Assembly (NCBI GenBank): GCA_015058575.1
Contig: SVBZ01000030.1
Coordinates: forward strand, 1-47,762
Origin: Pseudoselenomonas ruminantium
GTDB lineage: Bacteria > Bacillota > Negativicutes > Selenomonadales > Selenomonadaceae
Length of the DNA: 47,762 bases
Reading direction: 5' to 3'
The position numbers and the translations under genes were made by a program. A model generated the notes under the pieces. The model did no database searches. It worked only from the letters and a program-made list of their open reading frames with translations, and had not been told where the DNA came from. Positions 1-6,389 of the stretch are shown here, piece by piece. Each line of letters begins with the position of its first letter. Within the stretch, counting starts at the first letter, position 1.

Positions 1-185
1 ATTGCAGTTTGCCGATTAGTACGTACTTAAAATAAACTTGGAAGAGCTCAGCTTGGGCGGGGGCGGGTGCACTTTTTCTCCGCTCCCGCTAAATGACCCG
101 CGCGGACGCTTTTGTACGTATCTAGGTGCATGTGCCGGGCAGGCCGGCGGCACGCCAATACATCGTGTCGTTCTAGTTAGTAGTA

Positions 186-350
186 GCTGCGGGCCATCCC
201 TCACTGCGTTCGGGCAAGTCGCTCCCGCTGCGAAGAAAGTGTACCCGCCCCCGCCCTCTGCTAAGTTTGGATAAGCCTGTACAGCTGCGGCGATAAGCTA
301 TGAATTACATCGATGTGATTGTAACGGGAGCAACGGTTCGTACAAACCTG
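186..350 (+). repeat. Direct repeat, copy 1
   Basis: About 165 bp, starting at GCTGCGGGCCATCCCTCACT and ending at TACAAACCTG. It matches 372-534 closely along its full length, with small indels and substitutions. It includes a right hairpin arm (AGAAAGTGTACCCGCC) and the GTAACGGGAGCA core. Confidence 0.75.
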
Positions 351-371
351 CGCATTCAGATGAGGGGATTT

Positions 372-534
372 GCTGCGGGCCATCCCTCATTGCGTTCGGG
401 CAGTCACTCCCGCTGCAAAGAAAGTGTACCCGCCTCACCCTCTGTTAGGTTTGGATAAGCCTGCTCTGCTGCGGCTATAGGTCACGAATTACATCGATGT
501 GCTTGTAACGGGAGCAACGGTTCGTGCAAACTTG
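372..534 (+). repeat. Direct repeat, copy 2
   Basis: Second copy of the 186-350 unit, 21 bp downstream of it. The left arm that would pair with its AAAGAAAGTGTACCCGCC stretch is absent, so this looks like a partial duplication of the first unit rather than a complete hairpin. Confidence 0.75.
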
Positions 535-557
535 TTCATACGAATGTCAGGGGCGAA

Positions 558-732
558 CGGGGTAGTGGTTCTTTCTGTCTGGAGCGACTGTCCTGCGCAG
601 CAGGACTGGGCCGTAAGCGCATAAGCTAGATATAGAGATGTACGTCGCGACCTGGTAACGGGAGCAGGTAACTAAGTCCGTAAAACTTTCCGAACGGCCC
701 ATTTTAGCGGAAACAGAAAAAGCACTACCCCG
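558..732. repeat. Nested fold-back unit, about 175 bp
   Basis: CGGGGTAGTG at 558-567 pairs perfectly with CACTACCCCG at 723-732. The helix continues through 570-580 against 711-721, where the two C.A mismatches on the plus strand become G.U wobbles if the minus strand is transcribed. Inside it, 607-614 (TGGGCCGT) pairs perfectly with 694-701, and 590-596 with 600-606 forms a small hairpin. Nested pairing of this kind suggests a folded RNA or DNA structure. Function unknown. Confidence 0.55.
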
Positions 733-775
733 TGAACCCCGAGCTTCGTAGTAGCGGGATTCCATACGAACGCAT

Positions 776-827
776 ACACCTCATCCGAGCGCTTCGCGCC
801 CACCTTCCCCTCGGTAAGGGGAAGGCT
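776..827. repeat. Short hairpin-bearing intergenic repeat
   Basis: An ACCTCATCCG box is followed by GCGCTTCGCGC and then the hairpin CCTTCCCCT (803-811), loop CGGTA, AGGGGAAGG (817-825). I recall similar short repeats scattered between genes in many gut Firmicutes. It ends a few bases before the inverted copy of the window's first 11 bases. The resemblance is from memory and not searched. Confidence 0.45.
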
Positions 828-858
828 AGAACTGACCGTCAAACTGCAATTTATAAAA

Positions 859-940
859 GTCCGCTGGCATTTGTAGTGACCCCATAAGTTAGATTCCTTG
901 GTCTAACTTATGGGGGTCTCTACAATTAGTGCCAGCGGAC
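859..940 (-). terminator. Large near-perfect hairpin behind rnhA
   Basis: GTCCGCTGGCA (859-869) pairs with TGCCAGCGGAC (930-940), TTGTAG (871-876) with CTACAA (920-925), and CCCCATAAGTTAGA (880-893) with TCTAACTTATGGGG (902-915); the loop is about 8 nt. Read leftwards, in the direction of rnhA, the hairpin is followed by TTTTATAAA, so it can act as that gene's terminator. It is much longer than an ordinary terminator and may be a palindromic mobile repeat that took on this role. Confidence 0.6.
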
Positions 941-965
941 GTTTTATTATGTGTGTTTGAAGTGC

Positions 966-1667
966 TTATAAATACTTCATCGCTTCTTGTTTGGCCAGCT
1001 GGTCGCAGCGTTCGTTGAGGTCGACGCCTACGTGTCCTTTTACCCAGTGAAAGGTGATTTGATGCTGGGCGTAGAGCTCGTCGAGCCGCATCCAGAGATC
1101 CTGGTTGAGTACCGGATTGCCATCGGCTTTTTTCCAGCCGCGGTTTTTCCAGGATTTGAGCCATCCTTTGGTAAAGCCATTCTTTAAGTACTGGCTGTCG
1201 GTGTAGATTGCAATCTTGGCTGGCGCTTGGGGGAATGACATGGCGGCGATGGCAGCGGATAGTTCCATGCGGTTGTTGGTTGTGCTGGGCGTGCCTTCAT
1301 GGAGTTCGGTTATTTCGCCGGTGTGTACGTCGGTGACGACCGCAGCCCAGCCGCCGGGGCCATCGGGATTGCGCAGGCAGGAGCCATCGGTATAGATGAC
1401 GTAATCCTGTTGATCGTCGGGGATGGCAGGCGTGGCTGACAAAGAAGCTGCCGTACGTCTGGCTGTTTTTGTGGTCCGTGGAGCAGCGGGGGCTGCCTGC
1501 GGCAGGGAGCGCTCACCGCCGTTTAGCCAGGCGAGTGCCTCACTGATATCGGTAAATCCTTTGTAGCGGGCACCGGCAAAACCGTCGACCTGTTTCTTGC
1601 ATTCGGCCCAGGTCGTGAAGATGCCGCAGGCGCGGCCTGCGCGTACGGCGTATACTTTCTTTGGCAT
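966..1667 (-). CDS. rnhA: Ribonuclease HI with N-terminal hybrid-binding domain
   Basis: Cuts the RNA strand of RNA-DNA hybrids in the cytoplasm, removing primers and R-loops. The 233-residue protein begins with a small hybrid-binding (viroplasmin-like) domain at about residues 1-50, then an Ala/Thr/Arg linker, then the RNase H domain from about residue 88. The catalytic carboxylates are visible: D94 in YTDGS, E135 in NNRMEL, D157 in YTDSQY and D222 in NERCDQLA, with the helper His in VKGHVG. The start at 1667 is chosen because AGGAGG lies 5 nt upstream; an in-frame ATG at 1685 has no such site. It is the only minus-strand gene and is divergent from the mla operon. Confidence 0.95.
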   Translation of the reverse strand: MPKKVYAVRAGRACGIFTTWAECKKQVDGFAGARYKGFTDISEALAWLNGGERSLPQAAPAAPRTTKTARRTAASLSATPAIPDDQQDYVIYTDGSCLRNPDGPGGWAAVVTDVHTGEITELHEGTPSTTNNRMELSAAIAAMSFPQAPAKIAIYTDSQYLKNGFTKGWLKSWKNRGWKKADGNPVLNQDLWMRLDELYAQHQITFHWVKGHVGVDLNERCDQLAKQEAMKYL

Positions 1668-1748
1668 AAAAACCTCCTGAATCATGAAGTTAGAATATCT
1701 CTATTATATAAGGAAATGCGGGGAAAAAGAAGTTGAAATTTCTGGTTA

Positions 1749-1774
1749 AAATAGTAAACTTATCTTTACTATTT
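1749..1774. promoter_or_regulatory. Inverted repeat overlapping the mla promoter
   Basis: AAATAGTAAA (1749-1758) and TTTACTATTT (1765-1774) are perfect 10-bp inverted arms around a 6-bp spacer. The right arm contains the -35 hexamer of the promoter proposed for mlaE. This is a plausible operator, but the binding protein is unknown. Confidence 0.45.
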
Positions 1775-1793
1775 CGACTATCTCTGTTAAAAT
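1765..1793 (+). promoter_or_regulatory. Probable sigma-A promoter of the mla operon
   Basis: TTTACT (1765-1770), a 17-bp spacer and TAAAAT (1788-1793), with a TG one base before the -10 (extended -10). The same TTAAAAT form of the -10 box recurs before lpxC, lpxA and the wecA-like gene in this window. Confidence 0.6.
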
Positions 1794-1828
1794 CGAAAGG
1801 TAGTATAGGATAGGAGTATTCTCTGTGG

Positions 1829-2617
1829 ATGGGGAAGGGGATGGTAAGGCTGCTGAAGTTGCTGGAGCTTGTCGGTGCGTTCGTTTTGCGCCGGCTGGAT
1901 AATTTGGGCACGATCGTGCTGCTTTACCGTGATACCATGCGCGAGCTTGGACATAAGCCGCGCTGGCGTCATATCCTGGCGCAGATGTCGCATCTTGGTG
2001 TTGATTCCTTGTTGATTGTGAGTCTGACGCTGCTGTTCACAGGTGTGGTAATGACTTTGCAGACGGCGGATATTTTGATTCGTTTCGGAGCGCAGGGGAC
2101 AATTGGCGGGATTATTTCCATCGCTATTGGCCGTGAGCTGGGTCCGGTGCTGGTCGGCGTTGTCTGTGCGGGCCGCGTGGGGGCGGCTATCACGGCAGAG
2201 ATTTCGACGATGAAGGTTACGGAACAGATCGATGCCTTGCGCGTTATGGCGGTCAGTCCGGTCAATTATCTCATCGTGCCGCGCATGATTGCCTGTATGA
2301 TTGTCGTCCCGATACTTACGGTGTTCGGTGATATCATCGGTGTGATAGGCGGCTGGTTCGTGGCGGTTTACTACAATGGCATCAGTTCGTATCTGTTTAT
2401 GAATTCCATTCATAAGTTTACCGAAGTCTTTGATATCACAGGTGGTGTCATCAAAGCGGTATTTTTTGGCAATGTCATTGCTGTATTAGGCTGTTATTAT
2501 GGCTTGCATAGTCCAGATGGTGCGGAGGGCGTAGGTAGGGCGACTACCAAGACTGTCGTTTCTTCCATTATCGTCATTTTTATCTTGAACGCCGTGCTGA
2601 CGTTCATTCTATATTGA
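1829..2617 (+). CDS. mlaE: MlaE-type lipid ABC transporter permease
   Basis: Inner-membrane permease of the MlaFED-type phospholipid transporter. The 262-residue protein has the MlaE family pattern: an N-terminal amphipathic stretch and several hydrophobic helices, with GRELGPVLVGVVCAGRVGAA and a following TEQIDAL segment typical of the family. mlaF follows after 27 bp. The start is uncertain: the ATG at 1829 has a weak GGAG 12-15 bp upstream, and an ATG at 1841 (MVRLLKLLEL) sits close behind a GGGG run. The first gene of a run that continues to tamB. MlaB is not seen. Confidence 0.9.
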   Translation: MGKGMVRLLKLLELVGAFVLRRLDNLGTIVLLYRDTMRELGHKPRWRHILAQMSHLGVDSLLIVSLTLLFTGVVMTLQTADILIRFGAQGTIGGIISIAIGRELGPVLVGVVCAGRVGAAITAEISTMKVTEQIDALRVMAVSPVNYLIVPRMIACMIVVPILTVFGDIIGVIGGWFVAVYYNGISSYLFMNSIHKFTEVFDITGGVIKAVFFGNVIAVLGCYYGLHSPDGAEGVGRATTKTVVSSIIVIFILNAVLTFILY

Positions 2618-2644
2618 GATTTACTTGTTAAAGTGTGAGGAATC

Positions 2645-3391
2645 ATGATTCGACTTGTGGATGTGTGCAAGAGCTTTGGTGAAAAAGAAGTCCTGCACCA
2701 TATCAATCTGACAATCGAAGATGGGGAGACGCTTGCCATCATCGGGGGCTCAGGCTCAGGCAAGAGTACGCTTTTGCGTCTGCTTATCGGCTTGATACGG
2801 CCGACTGCGGGAGAGATTTGGATTGGCAATCAGGAAATCACGCAACTATCGGAAAAGGAACTCGACAAAGTCCGGCTGCATATGGGCATGGTATTCCAGT
2901 ATTCGGCACTGTTTGATTCGATGTCCGTAGGGGACAATGTGGCGTTTGGCTTACGTGAGCACACGAAGCTTCCCGAGACAGAAATCCAGCGCATTGTGGC
3001 AGAGAAACTGCATCTTGTTGGTTTGGATAACGCGGCACAGCGAATGCCAAGCGAGCTTTCCGGCGGCATGAAAAAGCGTGTGAGCCTGGCAAGGGCAATT
3101 GCCTTTGGCCCGGACATCATCTTTTACGATGAACCGAGTTCAGGGCTTGACCCGCTGATGACGGCGAAGATCGACGAGCTCATCCTGCATACGCAGCAGT
3201 CGCTTGACGTGACTTCTGTCGTCGTCACACACGATATGGTGAGTGCGTGCCGTATTGCCGACCGTATTGCGATGGTTCACGAAGGGAGAATCATTGCACT
3301 CGATACGGTTGAGAATATCAAACATAGCCAGGATGAACGGGTGCGGGCTTTTTTCCGTACAGTGGCGATAGATAGGGAGGCACAGGGATGA
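2645..3391 (+). CDS. mlaF: MlaF-type lipid ABC transporter ATPase
   Basis: Cytoplasmic ATPase that powers the MlaE permease. The 248-residue protein shows Walker A GGSGSGKST near residues 34-42, the signature LSGGMKKR near 137, Walker B IIFYDEPSSGLDP and the switch His in VVTHDM. The KKR after the signature is usual for MlaF. Its stop codon overlaps the mlaD start (ATGA), so the two are translationally coupled. Confidence 0.95.
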   Translation: MIRLVDVCKSFGEKEVLHHINLTIEDGETLAIIGGSGSGKSTLLRLLIGLIRPTAGEIWIGNQEITQLSEKELDKVRLHMGMVFQYSALFDSMSVGDNVAFGLREHTKLPETEIQRIVAEKLHLVGLDNAAQRMPSELSGGMKKRVSLARAIAFGPDIIFYDEPSSGLDPLMTAKIDELILHTQQSLDVTSVVVTHDMVSACRIADRIAMVHEGRIIALDTVENIKHSQDERVRAFFRTVAIDREAQG

Positions 3392-4677
3392 TGACAACAG
3401 AGGCAAAAGTAGGTGCGTTTACGCTGGTGGGGCTGGCACTCTTGGCTGGCGTCATCGTCATGCTGAGCGGCTTCAAGTTCGGTGGTGACGAGGATTACAC
3501 ACTCTATGCCGGTTTTCGTCAGGTCATTGGCGTAGAACCGCAGTCGACTGTCCGGCTTTCTGGTGTGCCAGTCGGCGAAGTCAAGGAAGTCAGGAATGAT
3601 GGCCGTGGCGTTACCGTGACGATGCGCATCCATGGTGATGCGCAGATCCCGAAGGGGTCGCAAGTAACGGTCGGCTCTGCTGGTGTCATGGGCGAGAAGT
3701 TTATCAACATCGTACCGGCAGACACGTATAAAGGCTGGGTTGAAGATGGTGACTACTTGATTGGCCAGGACGAGGAAGGCATGGATGCAATGTTCGCCAA
3801 CCTCAATAAGCTGACCGAACAGGCGCAGACCTTGATTGCCGATATGCACGGTATCCTGGGGAACGCGGATTTCCAGCAGTCGATCATCATGATGGCTGTG
3901 AATATGCGCGATACGACAGCACATGTCAATGGACTCGTGGCGGCGCTGGAAAGCATGGCACAGTCCAATCAGGGTAATATCAACCAGATGCTGAGCAACA
4001 TGAATACAATGACAGCAAGCCTCAATCGGACGGCGCATGTTGTCGAAGCTATCATGACGAATCTTTCGACTGTGGGAGCTGATCCGCAGACGGCTGAGAA
4101 TCTGCGGCTGACACTTAGCAACATTGCCGAGGCCAGTGATAAGATCCGGGTGATTGCGGAAGGGCTGGCTAAAGTGGCTGGCGATGAAAAGACTATCGAA
4201 GATACGAAGGCTATCATCCATAATACGCGTGAACTGACAGAGAAGGCAGGAAAAATGAAACGCCGCCTTGAATCTATCAAGGTGTCACCGGAGATGGATG
4301 TTCTCTACAGCGGGGGCCAGGGAAAGTGGAGCACCAATTTGAATGTCAATGTGGGAGCACCAGAAGGGGCATTCCTGAATTTTGGTATGGATAATATTGG
4401 TAAAGATGGCCGAGGGAACTTCCAGCTGGGGACACGTGCTGGAAGTTTCGGTGCGCGTGGCGGTGTCATCTATGGCAAAGCTGGTCTTGGTGTAGATGCC
4501 TATGCAGACGATAAGTTCAAGTTTTCGGCGGATGTCTATGATGCGAGTGATCCATCGGTGCGCCTACGGGCACAGTATCGTCTGGGGAACAGTGATACCT
4601 GGCTGATGGGCCAGATGAATGATGTCAATGACAGTGAGCATCGCGCAACATATGTAGGCATCAGGCAGTCATTTTGA
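3388..4677 (+). CDS. mlaD: MlaD: MCE-domain protein with outer-membrane-like C-terminus
   Basis: Lipid-binding MCE component of the transporter. Residues about 8-28 form one membrane anchor and about 36-115 the MCE domain (FRQVIGVEPQSTVRLSGVPVG, then GSAGVMGEKFINIVP). A long helical region follows to about residue 300. The last 130 residues are rich in Gly and alternating aromatic/polar residues (FLNFGMDNIGKDG, FKFSADVYDAS, VRLRAQYRLG) and end in GIRQSF, with the C-terminal Phe usual for outer-membrane barrels. At 429 residues it is far longer than the roughly 180 of E. coli MlaD. In Veillonella parvula an MlaD of this build has been reported to bridge both membranes. No MlaA or MlaC gene is present here. 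Confidence 0.9.
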   Translation: MMTTEAKVGAFTLVGLALLAGVIVMLSGFKFGGDEDYTLYAGFRQVIGVEPQSTVRLSGVPVGEVKEVRNDGRGVTVTMRIHGDAQIPKGSQVTVGSAGVMGEKFINIVPADTYKGWVEDGDYLIGQDEEGMDAMFANLNKLTEQAQTLIADMHGILGNADFQQSIIMMAVNMRDTTAHVNGLVAALESMAQSNQGNINQMLSNMNTMTASLNRTAHVVEAIMTNLSTVGADPQTAENLRLTLSNIAEASDKIRVIAEGLAKVAGDEKTIEDTKAIIHNTRELTEKAGKMKRRLESIKVSPEMDVLYSGGQGKWSTNLNVNVGAPEGAFLNFGMDNIGKDGRGNFQLGTRAGSFGARGGVIYGKAGLGVDAYADDKFKFSADVYDASDPSVRLRAQYRLGNSDTWLMGQMNDVNDSEHRATYVGIRQSF

Positions 4678-4752
4678 TTTTTGATAATCTCTGCCCGCGC
4701 AAGCGGACATCTATATAAATGATAAAATCTGATTTCAAGGGAGGATATAGTC

Positions 4753-6339
4753 TTGAAGATGAATAAAGGTTTTCATAAAAAATTAACAGCGCTTGTTATG
4801 GGCGGCTTGACGATGATGATGGTGACAGGAACGGCGATGGCTGCGGACACGGTGCAGCTGGATCTCAAGGACAGCGTGCAGATGGCGCTGGAGAATAACC
4901 GCAATATCAAGAGTGCCTTGGCGGGCGTAGATGCGGCGAAGTGGAATCTGTCGTCTTATCGCCGCAAGACCGGCGTGACTTTTTCTTGGGCAGCGACGGC
5001 TCAGCGTATTGGCGGCAGAACGAATGAGTTAAACGGCATCGATGGTTCGCAGTATGGCAATACCTGGAAGGCTTCCATGCCGCTTTACAATGGTTCGCTG
5101 CGTGCAGCTATCGATCAGTATGGCTATGGGCTCAATGAAGCCGATGTAACGCTGGAGAATGTGAAACAGGGCATCCGCTATGAAGCAACGGCGGATTATT
5201 ATAAGATCTTGCAGTGCCGCAATCTTATCAGTGTCCAGCAGGATGCCGTCAATACGCTGCAGGAACATCTCGATAATGTCAATGCGCAGTATCGCGTGGG
5301 CACGGTAGCCAAATCAGATGTGCTGGCTTCACAGGTACAGCTGGCTAATGCGCAGCAGGCACTTGTGACGGCGCAGAACAACTACGATATAGCCATCTCG
5401 ACGCTCAACAATGTGGTCGGACTGCCGACGGACACGGTGCTCGATATCCGTGATCAGCTTAAATACACGAAATACGATTTATCGCTTGATGACTGCACGA
5501 AGTATGCACTGGCTAATCGCGCCGATGGTGCAGCTGCGTATTATGCGGTTAAGCAGGCTGAGGCAGCCATCAATACGGCGCGCTCGGGTTATTATCCGAC
5601 GGTCAATGCTGTGGCCAGCAAGACCATTGCTGGTGACAGAGGGTTCAAGGATAATGAATCGGAAACCTGGGTGGCAGGTGCTGAGGCATCGTGGAATATC
5701 TTCGATAATGGTGTAACCGCAGCGAATATCAAAGCAGCAGAAGCCAGCCTGGTCACGAAGCAGGAAAAAGCTCATCAGACGGATGAGACCATACAGCTTG
5801 ACGTGCGCACGGCATATCTGAGCTTGCAGGCTGCAGAGAAGAATATCCAGACGACGCAGGTAGCTGTGACGCAGGCTGAGGAAGATTATAAGATTGCGCA
5901 AGTCCGCTACAGTGCTGGTGTTGGTACGAACCTTGACGTCATGGATGCCAACGAGAAGCTGACGTCAGCTCGGACGAATTACTATACGGCACTCTATCAG
6001 TACAATACAAGCAAGGCAGCGCTTGATAAAGCAATGGGCCTGCCCGTAGATATCGATGTCGTGAAGTACCGTGAGTCGCAGCTTGCTGGCAATCGTGTCA
6101 AGAAAGTCCGCGAGGATGCCAAGCTCCATGCGGATGCAATTCTTGAACTGACAGAGGAAGCAAAACAGGCCTCCAAGGAAGAGGCCAAGGCTGGCCGTCA
6201 AATAGAGCGGGAAGCACAGAAGGCAGCCAAGGAGAAGAAGGTTAAGGAGAGTGTAGCAACGGCTAAGTCTGCACCGGTGGCAGAACCGGCTGAGGCAGCA
6301 CAGAATACGGATTCAGTAGCAGAGGAAATGGCAAAATAA
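4753..6339 (+). CDS. TolC-family outer membrane protein
   Basis: Outer-membrane channel of the TolC/OEP family. The 528-residue protein has a signal peptide (cleavage likely after GTAMA, about residue 30) and two internally similar halves with long coiled-coil helices, e.g. QVQLANAQQALVTAQNNYD and the second-half counterpart QVRYSAGVGTNLDVMDANE. The last 80 or so residues are a Lys/Glu/Ala-rich charged tail not needed for the barrel. The TTG at 4753 is the likely start, since AAGGGAGG lies 8 nt upstream; the ATG at 4759 is too far from it. It sits between mlaD and tamB, so a role in envelope lipid traffic is possible, but drug or protein export cannot be excluded. Confidence 0.88.
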   Translation: MKMNKGFHKKLTALVMGGLTMMMVTGTAMAADTVQLDLKDSVQMALENNRNIKSALAGVDAAKWNLSSYRRKTGVTFSWAATAQRIGGRTNELNGIDGSQYGNTWKASMPLYNGSLRAAIDQYGYGLNEADVTLENVKQGIRYEATADYYKILQCRNLISVQQDAVNTLQEHLDNVNAQYRVGTVAKSDVLASQVQLANAQQALVTAQNNYDIAISTLNNVVGLPTDTVLDIRDQLKYTKYDLSLDDCTKYALANRADGAAAYYAVKQAEAAINTARSGYYPTVNAVASKTIAGDRGFKDNESETWVAGAEASWNIFDNGVTAANIKAAEASLVTKQEKAHQTDETIQLDVRTAYLSLQAAEKNIQTTQVAVTQAEEDYKIAQVRYSAGVGTNLDVMDANEKLTSARTNYYTALYQYNTSKAALDKAMGLPVDIDVVKYRESQLAGNRVKKVREDAKLHADAILELTEEAKQASKEEAKAGRQIEREAQKAAKEKKVKESVATAKSAPVAEPAEAAQNTDSVAEEMAK

Positions 6340-6357
6340 ATCTTGCCGGAATAATAT

Positions 6358-6377
6358 AGCCAGGGACTGGGCTTTTT
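6358..6377 (+). terminator. Weak hairpin with T-run before tamB
   Basis: AGCCAG (6358-6363), loop GGA and CTGGGCT (6367-6373), with one bulged base, followed by a T-run to 6377. If it acts at all it probably only lowers transcription into tamB, whose start is 13 bp further on. Confidence 0.35.
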
Positions 6378-6389
6378 GAGGGGTATATC

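Larger units (their letters stand above)
1..850. repeat. Non-coding patch of degenerate direct and inverted repeats
   Basis: No convincing gene is seen here. A direct repeat of about 163 bp occurs at 186-350 and again at 372-534 with scattered substitutions. The core GTAACGGGAGCA occurs three times (321-332, 505-516, 655-666). Two segments are bounded by long inverted arms: 55-76 against 235-256, and 558-580 against 711-732. The first 11 bases, ATTGCAGTTTG, are repeated inverted at 840-850, so the patch looks bracketed by short terminal inverted repeats, though the window edge may cut the left end. It could be a decayed non-autonomous mobile element or a structured RNA locus; the sequence does not decide between them. 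Confidence 0.6.

Noticed and set aside
38..274. Short frames within the left-edge repeat patch
   Set aside because: They run through hairpin arms, have no ribosome-binding site, show low-complexity composition and are not kept in the second repeat copy.
186..534. CRISPR array
   Set aside because: Only two long (about 163 bp) diverged copies with a 21-bp gap; no short regular repeats, spacers or cas genes.
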